Shown one piece after another: positions 30,135 through 37,650 of a stretch of 64,000 nucleotides of DNA. The notes beneath the pieces were generated by a model. That model was given only the letters and a program-made list of their open reading frames with translations. It did no database searches and was not told where the DNA came from. Both the position numbers and the translations under genes were made by a program. Origin of the DNA: a virus. The first letter of the stretch is position 1; the number at the start of each line of letters is the position of its first letter. The stretch lies in IMG/VR virus record IMGVR_UViG_3300032240_001991, positions 262,659-326,658 of that record. One strand, given 5' to 3'.

Positions 30135-30315
30135 AAATTTAAAACAGGCACTTGAATCAGCTCTAGCAGAAGATGCTAAGTTTTCTGGCGGCAATAATGC
30201 AGCAGGAACACGAGCTCGTAAAGCGTTGGCAGAAGTTGGTAAATTAGTTAAGGCACGCCGTAATGAAATTACCGCAGAAAAGAACGCTCGAAAGGATGCT
30301 AAGGCAACAAAGTAA
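30118..30315 (+). CDS. Small histone H1/Hc1-like basic protein
   Basis: The protein has 65 residues. The C-terminal half 'RARKALAEVGKLVKARR' followed by 'NARKDAKATK' resembles the short Hc1-like or nucleoid-associated proteins found in T4-like phages and bacteria, which pair an Ala/Lys helix with a basic tail. AAGGA about 12 bases upstream of ATG is a good ribosome-binding site. Its place directly after gp46 suggests a DNA-associated role in replication or packaging, but the function is unproven. Confidence 0.7.
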   Translation: MSNTLENLKQALESALAEDAKFSGGNNAAGTRARKALAEVGKLVKARRNEITAEKNARKDAKATK

Positions 30316-30742
30316 GTTGACCTGGCTGTATCAAGGCAAAGAAGTTACAGAACTTCCTGAGGATTGTGTTGGATTTATCTATTTGATTACTAATACAATC
30401 TCAGGAAGGATGTATGTTGGAAAAAAATTAGCAAAATTCTCAAAAACAAAATACAAAACAGTAAAACTTAAAAACGGCAACAAGAAAAGAAAGAAAATTA
30501 AAAGCAAAATAGAATCAGACTGGCAAACTTATTATGGCTCCTCAGACGAATTAAACGAAGACATTAAACAACTAGGCAACGAACATTTTAAACGCGAAAT
30601 ACTATACTACTGCACAAGTAAGGCACAAACTTCATATCTTGAAGCAAAAGAACAATTTGACAGGCGTGTTTTAGAAACAAATCAATACTATAACGGACAT
30701 ATACGTGTTCGTGTCCATGGCTCACACATAATCAAAAAATAA
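30296..30742 (+). CDS. GIY-YIG-like endonuclease
   Basis: The protein has 148 residues from ATG 30296; ATG 30263 is an alternative with AAGG 9 bases upstream but would translate the previous gene's tail out of frame. 'VGFIYLITNTISGRMYVGKK' gives the variant GIY (FIY) and YIG (YVG) strands. 'DWQTYYGSSDELNEDI' and 'HFKREILYYC' follow, and the Glu in 'SYLEAKEQF' is a candidate catalytic acid. A basic 'KNGNKKRKKIKSK' loop lies between the strands. Such proteins include free-standing phage homing nucleases and restriction-like enzymes. It is the last gene before the structured non-coding region. Confidence 0.7.
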   Translation: MLRQQSKLTWLYQGKEVTELPEDCVGFIYLITNTISGRMYVGKKLAKFSKTKYKTVKLKNGNKKRKKIKSKIESDWQTYYGSSDELNEDIKQLGNEHFKREILYYCTSKAQTSYLEAKEQFDRRVLETNQYYNGHIRVRVHGSHIIKK

Positions 30743-30769
30743 CATCAAGGCACATTAAACAGCACTAAA

Positions 30770-31176
30770 GGTTGACGGGCCAGTTATAATACCGTTGTGG
30801 AAAAAGCGGGGAGTAACCGCACACGTAACACGTTGAGCCGCTTTGCTGCATGCAAAGATAGGATTGGCGTAGGATGAATGCTGTCATTCGTAAAACACTG
30901 CTCTAAAACACCTTGGGGATCAGGAACGAGCCCAGGGCATTATACATATATAATGTGTCGCAGTAGGTAAGGAAAAGTGCAGAGTCCTTAGAGCTACAGT
31001 GTATAAACACCTACTTCCACGTCTTGGCTAGTGAAACTCACATGAAAACCGTCCAAGAATAGACAGGAACCAGTAAAAAGGTTCCGTCTGACCAGCTCAA
31101 TCTACATGAATATCTTAAAAAGAAAACTGCTTCGAGCTGATAAGCGAAGAAGCAGGTGAGCGTTAGCTCACCTTTC
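30770..31176 (+). ncRNA. Candidate large structured non-coding RNA
   Basis: No reading frame of useful length covers this stretch, and its G+C (about 44% by hand count over 30801-31180) looks higher than that of its neighbours. It is nearly filled by consecutive stems: CTTTGC/GCAAAG (30841-30857), GAATG/CATTC (30876-30889), CCTTGGG/CCCAGGG (30911-30937), CATTATA/TATAATG (30938-30955), GTAGG/CCTAC (30963-31014) enclosing TAAGGA/TCCTTA and GTGT/ACAC, CTTGG/CCAAG (31023-31057) enclosing GTGA/TCAC, GGAACC/GGTTCC (31066-31085), CTGCTTC/GAAGCAG (31127-31155) and a terminator-like GGTGAGC/GCTCACC (31155-31172). It lies between the early operon and the first late gene. No known RNA class was recognised. 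The 5' end is uncertain, and it may be processed from the upstream operon. Confidence 0.65.
31155..31176 (+). terminator. Terminator-like stem-loop closing the non-coding region
   Basis: A perfect 7-bp stem GGTGAGC/GCTCACC with a GTTA loop is followed by TTTC. The T-run is short, so termination may be partial. A late promoter begins 3 bases later. Confidence 0.6.
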
Positions 31177-31178
31177 AG

Positions 31179-31186
31179 TATAAATA
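31179..31186 (+). promoter_or_regulatory. Perfect T4-type late promoter TATAAATA
   Basis: The full 8-base consensus TATAAATA stands 26 bases upstream of the ATG at 31213, directly after the terminator-like hairpin. A TTAGGA ribosome-binding sequence follows at 31197-31202. This is the strongest late-promoter match in the window. Confidence 0.8.
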
Positions 31187-31212
31187 AAACATACTATTAG
31201 GATTTTATAGTC

Positions 31213-32073
31213 ATGCGTATTACCCAATTGCTTAATGAAGAAGAATTAGATGAAATAGGAATGAAAAGTATTGGCTCAGCTGCTGCTAAATTAGGCAGAG
31301 GTGCAGCCCTTGGAGTTGGAGCAGTAGCAGGTGGACTAAGAGGCATGGCTACCGCAGCTAAACAAGGGTATGATGTTGGCAAAGCTGCAACTGGACAAGG
31401 ACGATTACCAGCAGCAGGAACAACATGGGGATTTGGGAATCAATACGTAGGACCAGCAGGCGCACAGGCACCAAGCGGAGGTGGAGCTGCACAGCCAGCA
31501 GGTGGCCAAGCACCTAATTTACAAGATCAAATTAAAGATAAACAAAAGCAGAGAGACGCAATTGATCAAGAAATTCAACAGTTAAGATCTCAAATGTCTG
31601 CTGCTCCGCAAGGACCTTCGGGCACTACAGGTACCACTGGACCATCAAGTACTACAAATGCGCCAACCGGACCATCAAGTACTCCTAATGCACCAAATAC
31701 ACCGCCAGCACCTAATGCGCCAAATACACCGCCAGCACCTAATGCACCAAATGCTCCAAAACCACCAAAGACTCCAAAACCTAAAGCACCGCCAGCACCT
31801 AATGCGCCAAATACACCGCCAGCACCTAATGCACCAAATGCTCCAAAACCACCAAAGACTCCAAAACCTAAAGCACCGCCAGCACCTAATGCGCCAAATA
31901 CACCACCGGCACCAAAACCACCAAAGACTCCAAAGACTCCGCAGCCTAATCTCAATGTACAGCCTGGCGGAAAGAATGCGCCACTGGCACCAAATGCGCC
32001 AAAGACTCCGGGAACCTCTACAGCTGAGAGCTTTGATCGTTTATTAGATTTGGTTAAGAAATTACAACGTTAA
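31213..32073 (+). CDS. Pro/Asn/Ala-rich repeat protein, possible internal head protein
   Basis: The protein has 286 residues. The N-terminal 'MRITQLLNEEELDEIG' resembles a capsid-targeting peptide with (L/I)xE cleavage sites. Residues 17-60 are Ala/Gly-rich and helical, and a short charged coiled coil ('DKQKQRDAIDQEIQQLRSQM') follows. Residues about 135-250 are low-complexity 'PPAPNAPNTPPAPNAPNAPK' units encoded by an 87-bp tandem repeat. The end 'AESFDRLLDLVKKLQR' is an amphipathic helix. It has a perfect late promoter, so it is expressed with the virion genes. Its stop overlaps the convergent frameshift product by 4 bases. Not recognised by name; the head role is inferred. Confidence 0.7.
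   Translation: MRITQLLNEEELDEIGMKSIGSAAAKLGRGAALGVGAVAGGLRGMATAAKQGYDVGKAATGQGRLPAAGTTWGFGNQYVGPAGAQAPSGGGAAQPAGGQAPNLQDQIKDKQKQRDAIDQEIQQLRSQMSAAPQGPSGTTGTTGPSSTTNAPTGPSSTPNAPNTPPAPNAPNTPPAPNAPNAPKPPKTPKPKAPPAPNAPNTPPAPNAPNAPKPPKTPKPKAPPAPNAPNTPPAPKPPKTPKTPQPNLNVQPGGKNAPLAPNAPKTPGTSTAESFDRLLDLVKKLQR
31702..31916 (+). repeat. 87-bp tandem repeat inside the Pro/Asn-rich gene
   Basis: Copies start at 31702, 31789 and 31876 (exactly 87 bases apart), giving two full units and a partial third. Each full unit encodes 29 residues beginning PPAPNAPNTPPAPNAPNAPK. The first two units are near-identical at base level, suggesting recent duplication or slippage. Confidence 0.9.
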
Positions 32074-32300
32074 AAGTATGGTAATCCGGACTTATTAGTT
32101 GTTTCAAGATTTTCTTCAATGATCTTGGAGATTATTTCTCTGCTTTCGTAATCAAGCTGAAAGGCTTCATCAAAAGTCAAAGATCCTCGCATATGCCAGC
32201 ACATTCTAAACAGTGCTTTCTTTAAATCTTTGCTTTCGTTTTCTAGGCCCTTAACGAGGTCTTCAATTTCAGGTATGGTTAGAGTTAAGAGCCTTGCCCG
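32070..32300 (-). CDS. Frameshift extension of the gp26-like tail chaperone (no start codon of its own)
   Basis: This is a minus-strand frame of 76 codons, reading 'RARLLTLTIPEIEDLVKGLE' and later 'FRMCWHMRGSLTFDEAFQLD' and 'IIEENLETTNKSGLPYF'. It looks like a real, conserved-type small tail-assembly domain, but the frame opens at a TAA inside the gp26-like gene and has no ATG, GTG or TTG until codon 33, in the middle of the domain. It lies in the -1 frame relative to that gene and begins exactly after the slippery heptamer T-TTT-TTC. The product is therefore predicted as a fusion of about 367 residues. It ends tail-to-tail with the Pro/Asn-rich gene. Confidence 0.75.
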   Translation of the reverse strand, partial: RARLLTLTIPEIEDLVKGLENESKDLKKALFRMCWHMRGSLTFDEAFQLDYESREIISKIIEENLETTNKSGLPYF

Positions 32301-33172
32301 AAAAAATCTGAATTATCAAAGCTAATTGGCAACTCATAAGTTTCAGGAGCACCTAACGCAATAAGGTCAGGGGTAGATTTTATCAATAACGGTTTTAGAT
32401 CGTTAGTCTTCTTAAGTTCTGTGATACGTTCTTGTACTTTCTGAAATACATCTTTATCAGCATTTTGAACAAACTCTTTAATAAACTCAGAATCTTCTAC
32501 TACTGTTTCAGGTGTCTGTACAGCATAAATGCTGTCTGCAACTAGTTCTACAGTGATATCAGTCATTTTATTAAAGCTTTGATTAAAGATTTCTAGTTTA
32601 CGTTCGTCACTTAATGCTTCATCGTTAACAGCCTGCATTAATCTTTGTGTTTCAAAAGTTTTTAAACTGGTTAAAGATAGATGTCTGTAAGTTAGTGGCC
32701 TAATAAAACAAGACAGCTGATCATTAATTACAACTTTTTCGTCCCAACGTGTATTATTTGATAGCTGATCTAAAATTAGTCTTAAGTCAACAATATGTGT
32801 TACTTGTTCTGTTGTATTAGGAACAGTATGTGTAACATCCATTTTTTCGCCGTAAGTAGCAATTCTAATAGCAGCTAAGATAGAGTCAAGATCAATGTTA
32901 GGTGTTTTCCATGCATCTTTAATTGCAGGAATGCAGCTCTGAATTACGTCAACAACTGCTTGACCATTGAGTAAAGCGTCTGGGGTTTTAAATGCTAATT
33001 CGTCTTTAGCAGTCATAGAGTAAACAGCCAATTCACCGTTGGCTGGCCATTCAATACTACCTTTTTCCCAATAGGCTCCATTACTTGGCAAGCGAACATA
33101 AATCTTAGCCTGCCTCATAAAACTAGTTAACGGGTTTGGTTTCTTAAATGTTGACTGCTGAAAATTACTCAC
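32285..33172 (-). CDS. gp26: T4 gp26-like baseplate/tail-assembly protein (0-frame product)
   Basis: The protein has 295 residues from GTG 33172, with GGAG 6 bases upstream; the in-frame TTG at 33184 overlaps that ribosome-binding site. 'IYVRLPSNGAYWEKGSIEWP', 'VYSMTAKDELAFKTPDALLN', 'AVVDVIQSCIPAIKDAW' and 'ILAAIRIATYGEKM' match the T4 baseplate-protein family that includes gp26 (lpS.G.y; mT..dE..f..pd.llnG.a...vi..cvp.i..p). It lies on the opposite strand, directly divergent from the tape-measure gene, as expected for a tail-assembly chaperone. The last five codons follow a slippery heptamer, so a longer -1 product is predicted. Confidence 0.82.
   Translation of the reverse strand: MSNFQQSTFKKPNPLTSFMRQAKIYVRLPSNGAYWEKGSIEWPANGELAVYSMTAKDELAFKTPDALLNGQAVVDVIQSCIPAIKDAWKTPNIDLDSILAAIRIATYGEKMDVTHTVPNTTEQVTHIVDLRLILDQLSNNTRWDEKVVINDQLSCFIRPLTYRHLSLTSLKTFETQRLMQAVNDEALSDERKLEIFNQSFNKMTDITVELVADSIYAVQTPETVVEDSEFIKEFVQNADKDVFQKVQERITELKKTNDLKPLLIKSTPDLIALGAPETYELPISFDNSDFFGQGS
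32300..32306 (-). promoter_or_regulatory. Slippery heptamer T-TTT-TTC for -1 frameshifting
   Basis: In the gp26-like frame the codons read GAT TTT TTC GGG, giving the canonical X-XXY-YYZ heptamer T-TTT-TTC. It lies five codons before the 0-frame stop. Slipping back one base continues into the 76-codon downstream frame. No clear stimulatory hairpin was found just downstream. Confidence 0.7.
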
Positions 33173-33183
33173 ATGTAACTCCA

Positions 33184-33226
33184 ATAAATATGGTTAATAA
33201 ATACTATTACTAACTTGGGTATTTAT
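33184..33226. promoter_or_regulatory. Divergent late-promoter-like elements between chaperone and tape-measure genes
   Basis: The 80-base intergenic region holds ATAAATA on the plus strand at 33184-33190 and 33197-33203, facing the tape-measure gene (ATG 33255). It also holds ATAAATA on the minus strand at 33220-33226, facing the gp26-like gene. Face-to-face late promoters would co-time the two tail-assembly genes. Confidence 0.55.
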
Positions 33227-33254
33227 CTAGGTATAAAATGGCGAAAATTATAAT

Positions 33255-35897
33255 ATGAACGGCGCATCTGAGGCATTATTAGAAGAAATTTTAAGAGCTA
33301 ATCAAGCCCAGGCGGCAGCCCTTAACAGACTAGCCAGTGGAGGTGGCGGAAGTGGAGGTGGCGGAGGAGCCGCAGCAGCTAACAAAGGCCTTCAAAGTTT
33401 AGGCGAAAGCTCCTTATCAGCAGTAGCGTCTTTGAATCCTCTACGTGCAGGACTAAGTGCAGTAGCACTTGGAGTAAATGCAGCCAGTAAAGCTATAGGT
33501 GTTATGGCCGGAGCTACGGTTGGCGTTACATCAATATTAATTGAGTTTGGTAAAGCAGCAGCTAACGGTAAAGCCAGCATTTCTCAAGTTACAGGTGTAT
33601 TAAGTGGATTACCGGGTCCATTTGGAATGATTGCAAGGGCAGCAACATTTGCTGCTCAGGTATTAGATACTAATGTTGCTACTCAACAAAAACTAGCAGC
33701 ATCAGGAGCAAGTTTTGGCGGCAGTCTAACCCAGATGAGAGACGCTGCTGCAAGAAGTTATCTAAGCTTAGATGAATTTGCAGGAGTGGTTGCTAAAAAT
33801 GGCGATGTATTCCGCACTATGGGCGGTGATGTTCAAAGCGGTGTAAATCAATTTACTGCAATACAAGGCAAGTTAATGAGAGGTGAATATGCTAATAATC
33901 TAGCAACACTAGGTTATAGTATGAAAGACGCCGCAGATTTGACTGCTAGCTACATGCGTGCCCAGGGTAGCATGAATAAACAAGGGTTACAAGATACTAA
34001 TAAAGTTGCAGCAGGTGTTGCCCAGTATGCTCAAGAACTAAGCATGTTAAGTAGATTAACAGGTGAAAGTAGAGAAGCTCTGCAAAAGAAACTAGACGAA
34101 GAAAATCAAGAAGCACAATGGCAAGCTATGCTAGCTACTATGAGTCCTGAAAAAGCAGAGAAAATGAGACAAGGCATGCAGTTAGCCATGGCACAGGGAG
34201 GTAAAGGTGCAGTAGATGCCTTTAAGTCTATGGCTATGGGTTTGCCTCCAATGACTGAAGGTGCTAGATTGTATACTGCTACGCAGCAAGCTGGTGTAAA
34301 AACACTAGAAAAATATAATCAAAATGCAAATAATGCATCTCTTAGTACAGCACAAGCTGCGGCATTAAACAGAAAAGCATTAGCTGAACAGATAGCAACT
34401 GGTGCAAAAGATCAACAGAAGCTGCAAACAGTGTTAAGAGCTAGTGCGATGTCAGGCGGAGAATTAGCAAAGGTATTTGCTGACACCACTAAACTACAGA
34501 CTTCATTTATGAAAGACGGTAAAATGATGTCAGAGAAGGAAATTGAAGCTCAACTAGCTAAAATGGAAGCTGATTCAAAAAAATCAGACAGCGAAGCGTC
34601 CAATGCACAAGATATGCAAAAAGCTACAATGGATTTAACTAATACCATTCTTGCTAAAATGATGCCGGCATTTAACTTCCTTTTAAACATTACTATGAAG
34701 ACAGCAATGTTCCTTGGTACGTTATTTGATCCTATTATGAGTTTTGGAACTGACTTACTTAATAAAGTAATCATGCCTGCCTTTACAGAAATATTTGGAG
34801 CAATAGATCCCTCTGAAATAATGAAACCGTTTAAAGATTTTTTCAAAGGTCTAGTAGGCGGAGGAGGAATTGACTTCAAGGCCATTAAAGATACGCTAGT
34901 TACTATTCTTAAACCTATTGTTGCGTTCGGAAAAGAGTTGATGTCGGCGATTAACTTTGAAGCAATTGGAAATTCGTTTCGAACTGTGTTTAGTAGTATC
35001 GGTAGATTGTTTACTTCTCTTTCAAATGTATTTTCAAAAGTATTTGGTAGCACAGGAGGAGGAGAAGGATTTGCTACTAAGTTAGGTAATGCGGTTACAA
35101 CATTTTTTACAACACTAGGTGACATTGTTGGTGGAATAATTGACATTGTTACTTGGATTGTTGATAGTCCAGTTGGTACCTTTTTAATGACGACATTAAA
35201 AGCTGTGTTTGGATTTTTTATAGAAAGAATAGAGCAACTAGTTTCGTTTATTAGTGGTGTAGTTGATATAGTAAAAGGTATTGTTAAGTTTGTTAGCGGA
35301 GACTTTACAGGTGCATGGGAGAATATTAAAGGCGGATTAGGAAAAATAGTTACTTCTATTAAGAACTTTTTTGTCTCACTTGGTAAATTAATTTCAACAG
35401 TTTTTTCTGGTGGTTGGGAATTAATTAAAGGAGCCTTTATGGGTATACTAACATCCTTTATTGACGGCGTTAAGTCTATTGGAAAAGGAATTTGGAATTG
35501 GGTTACTGGTAAAAAAGAAGAAACGAAACCACCTGCTCCAACACCTGCTCCTGCTCCAACACCTGCCAAAGCTGCTCCTGCTAGAGCGGTTACTGCTCAA
35601 CCAACTCCACCTGCTACCACACCCCCTGCTACGCCAGCGGATCAAAAAGCTAAGGAAGATAGACAGGCTCAGGCACAGCAGCAAGCTGCTACTACAGCAG
35701 CAAAAGAGCAAGCAAAAGAACAAAAACAAGCCCAGGAGTCAAAACCAAAGACTCCGGATGAAATTATGCAAACTGAGTTAGGTACGTTAAATAAGAATAT
35801 GGCTGCGTTACTTACATACGCTAGAGATACTCTAGGAGCTACAAGAGATAACGTTAGTGCAATTAAAGCATTGAATAGAAATCTTTACCCGAGTTAA
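33255..35897 (+). CDS. Tail tape-measure protein
   Basis: The protein has 880 residues, largely helical. The N-terminal coiled coil ('SEALLEEILRANQAQAAALN') leads to a Gly-rich linker. Hydrophobic Ala/Gly segments occupy about 50-120, long charged helices about 190-470, strongly hydrophobic segments about 475-530 and about 640-750 ('MFLGTLFDPIMSFGTDLLNK', 'TTLKAVFGFFIERIEQLVSF'), and an Ala/Pro/Gln-rich tail ends the protein. This is the usual tape-measure layout (T4 gp29 role): a rod that sets tail length and enters the host membrane. Adjacency to the gp26-like chaperone supports it. No clear ribosome-binding site precedes ATG 33255, and ATG 33239 is followed by a stop. Confidence 0.8.
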   Translation: MNGASEALLEEILRANQAQAAALNRLASGGGGSGGGGGAAAANKGLQSLGESSLSAVASLNPLRAGLSAVALGVNAASKAIGVMAGATVGVTSILIEFGKAAANGKASISQVTGVLSGLPGPFGMIARAATFAAQVLDTNVATQQKLAASGASFGGSLTQMRDAAARSYLSLDEFAGVVAKNGDVFRTMGGDVQSGVNQFTAIQGKLMRGEYANNLATLGYSMKDAADLTASYMRAQGSMNKQGLQDTNKVAAGVAQYAQELSMLSRLTGESREALQKKLDEENQEAQWQAMLATMSPEKAEKMRQGMQLAMAQGGKGAVDAFKSMAMGLPPMTEGARLYTATQQAGVKTLEKYNQNANNASLSTAQAAALNRKALAEQIATGAKDQQKLQTVLRASAMSGGELAKVFADTTKLQTSFMKDGKMMSEKEIEAQLAKMEADSKKSDSEASNAQDMQKATMDLTNTILAKMMPAFNFLLNITMKTAMFLGTLFDPIMSFGTDLLNKVIMPAFTEIFGAIDPSEIMKPFKDFFKGLVGGGGIDFKAIKDTLVTILKPIVAFGKELMSAINFEAIGNSFRTVFSSIGRLFTSLSNVFSKVFGSTGGGEGFATKLGNAVTTFFTTLGDIVGGIIDIVTWIVDSPVGTFLMTTLKAVFGFFIERIEQLVSFISGVVDIVKGIVKFVSGDFTGAWENIKGGLGKIVTSIKNFFVSLGKLISTVFSGGWELIKGAFMGILTSFIDGVKSIGKGIWNWVTGKKEETKPPAPTPAPAPTPAKAAPARAVTAQPTPPATTPPATPADQKAKEDRQAQAQQQAATTAAKEQAKEQKQAQESKPKTPDEIMQTELGTLNKNMAALLTYARDTLGATRDNVSAIKALNRNLYPS

Positions 35898-35903
35898 TAA
35901 CAT

Positions 35904-37634
35904 ATGAGCTGGAAACGTCATTTTACCCCCGTTACATCAGGATCAATGAGTCCACTGAGTACTTCTGGTCGAACAAATCCTACCAGAACAAACTACTCGT
36001 CGTACTTGCCTGATGTTTATAGCGGACATCCTAACCGTTTAGAACGATATGCGCAGTACGATACTATGGACATGGATCCTGAAGTTAATGCTGCCTTTGA
36101 TATTCTTGCAGAATTTTGCACACAAACTAACGAAGAAAACGGAACACCGTTTCAGGTCTTTTTTAAAGAACAAGCAACTGCAACTGAAGTTAAAATTATC
36201 AAAAAGTACATGCAGCAATGGACCAAATTAAACAAGTTTGGTAATAGAATTTTTAAAATTATTCGCAACACATTTAAGTACGGTGACTGTTTCTTTATCC
36301 GTGATCCTGAAACACAATCTTGGTTTTATATTGATCCAAGTAAGGTTGACAAAATTATTGTTAACGAAAGTGAAGGCAAAGCGCCAGAGCAATATGTTAT
36401 ACGTGACATGAATGTTAATTTTCAAAACTTAACAGTTACGCAAATTAATCCAAGTAATCAAAATACTACTCCTGGCGGTACAACATATGTTACAGGTGGA
36501 GTACATCAGCGAGGTATGGTAGGTGCATATCCGCAGAGTTCTAGCAGCAGATTTACAATCAATCAGAACCAATGGGCTATTGATGCAAAACATGTTATTC
36601 ATCTAAGCCTAAGCGAAGGATTAGATAATAACTTTCCGTTTGGCAACAGCTTAATGGAAACAATTTTTAAAGTTTATAAACAGAAAGAATTACTTGAAGA
36701 TGCTATCATTATCTATCGTGTACAACGTGCACCTGAGCGTCGTGTATTTTATATTGACGTAGGTAACATGCCTAGTCATCTAGCAATGAGCTTTGTTGAG
36801 CGTGTTAAGAATGAAGTAAATCAACGTCGTATTCCTAGTGTTACCGGCGGTGGCCAAAGTGTTATTGATTCGGGATACAATCCGTTAAGCATTAACGAAG
36901 ATTACTTCTTTCCACAAACTAGCGAAGGACGAGGTAGCAAAGTAGAAATATTACCGGGTGGCACTAACTTAGGTGAGATTAGCGACTTGTTATTCTTTAC
37001 ACAAAAGTTAATGCGTGCGTTGCGTATTCCTAGCAGCTACTTACCAACAGGTGTAGATGATAGCCAAGCAGTGTTTAGTGACGGTAAAGTTGGTACAGCG
37101 TATATTCAAGAATTAAGATTTAACAACTATTGCGAACGTCTACAAAGCTTATTAAATGATCAATTTGATAGTGAATTTAAGTTATATCTTTATAGCAAGG
37201 GTATTAACATAGATCCTAATTTATTTGATGTTAGATTTAATCCACCTCAAAACTTTGCTTCTCATAGACAAGCAGAAATGGATTCTGCACGAGTTTCAAC
37301 ATATAGTGCTGTTGCTGAAATACCGTATCTCAGCAAAAGATTTGCATTAAAGCGTTTCTTAGGATTAACAGCAGAAGAGATTGCAGAAAATGAATCATTA
37401 TGGCGAGAAGAAAACGTTGATAGTGACAGTGCAGGTAGCTCAAGTGCTCAATCAGATATGAGAACTATGGGCATAACTTCAGCCGGATTAGGCGCAGATG
37501 CAAATACATTAGGTCAGGCAGACTTAGGATCAGAAGAAATGCAAGGAGCCGGAGCTGTACCAGGTGCGCCTCCACCAGCTGCACCCGGTAGCGCGCCTGC
37601 AGCACCTGGGGGCAGTGCTCCTACTCCGGTATAA
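35904..37634 (+). CDS. gp20: Portal vertex protein gp20
   Basis: The protein has 576 residues (T4 gp20 has 524). Portal motifs: 'RLERYAQYDTMDMDPEVNAA', 'FDILAEFCTQTNEENG', 'RNTFKYGDCFFIRDPET', 'AIIIYRVQRAPERRVFYIDV', 'PGGTNLGEISDLLFFTQKLM' and 'LRIPSSYLPTG'. It forms the dodecameric ring for DNA entry and head assembly initiation. The C-terminal 50 residues are Ala/Pro/Gly-rich and probably disordered. It starts 6 bases after the tape-measure stop without a strong ribosome-binding site. The order portal, small head genes, protease, scaffold, capsid is that of T4. Confidence 0.95.
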   Translation: MSWKRHFTPVTSGSMSPLSTSGRTNPTRTNYSSYLPDVYSGHPNRLERYAQYDTMDMDPEVNAAFDILAEFCTQTNEENGTPFQVFFKEQATATEVKIIKKYMQQWTKLNKFGNRIFKIIRNTFKYGDCFFIRDPETQSWFYIDPSKVDKIIVNESEGKAPEQYVIRDMNVNFQNLTVTQINPSNQNTTPGGTTYVTGGVHQRGMVGAYPQSSSSRFTINQNQWAIDAKHVIHLSLSEGLDNNFPFGNSLMETIFKVYKQKELLEDAIIIYRVQRAPERRVFYIDVGNMPSHLAMSFVERVKNEVNQRRIPSVTGGGQSVIDSGYNPLSINEDYFFPQTSEGRGSKVEILPGGTNLGEISDLLFFTQKLMRALRIPSSYLPTGVDDSQAVFSDGKVGTAYIQELRFNNYCERLQSLLNDQFDSEFKLYLYSKGINIDPNLFDVRFNPPQNFASHRQAEMDSARVSTYSAVAEIPYLSKRFALKRFLGLTAEEIAENESLWREENVDSDSAGSSSAQSDMRTMGITSAGLGADANTLGQADLGSEEMQGAGAVPGAPPPAAPGSAPAAPGGSAPTPV

Positions 37635-37638
37635 TTGA

Positions 37639-37645
37639 ATAAATA
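37639..37645 (+). promoter_or_regulatory. Late-promoter-like ATAAATA five bases before a start codon
   Basis: GAATAAATAACTTTATG: the element ends 5 bases before ATG 37651, so a T4-spaced transcript would begin on the A of the ATG. No Shine-Dalgarno sequence is present in the 16-base gap after gp20. Confidence 0.55.
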
Positions 37646-37650
37646 ACTTT

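Noticed and set aside
30772-30790. TTGACG and TATAAT as a sigma70 promoter for the candidate RNA
   Set aside because: The two hexamers are only 7 bases apart, and neither has a matching partner at 16-18 bases.
31137-31149. CTGATAAG...CGAA, resembling a hammerhead ribozyme core
   Set aside because: The essential CUGAUGA core is CUGAUAA here and there is no proper stem II, so it is not a credible hammerhead.
30743-31212. tRNA or tmRNA in the non-coding region
   Set aside because: No T-arm consensus, no acceptor-stem pairing with a CCA end, and no tag-peptide frame were seen.
31590-32047. Overlapping frames on both strands in the Pro/Asn-rich repeat gene
   Set aside because: Low-complexity repeats leave all frames open; only the frame with the late promoter and LNE leader is credible.
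34550-35569. 339-codon minus-strand frame
   Set aside because: Antisense shadow of the tape-measure gene, produced by its biased codons.
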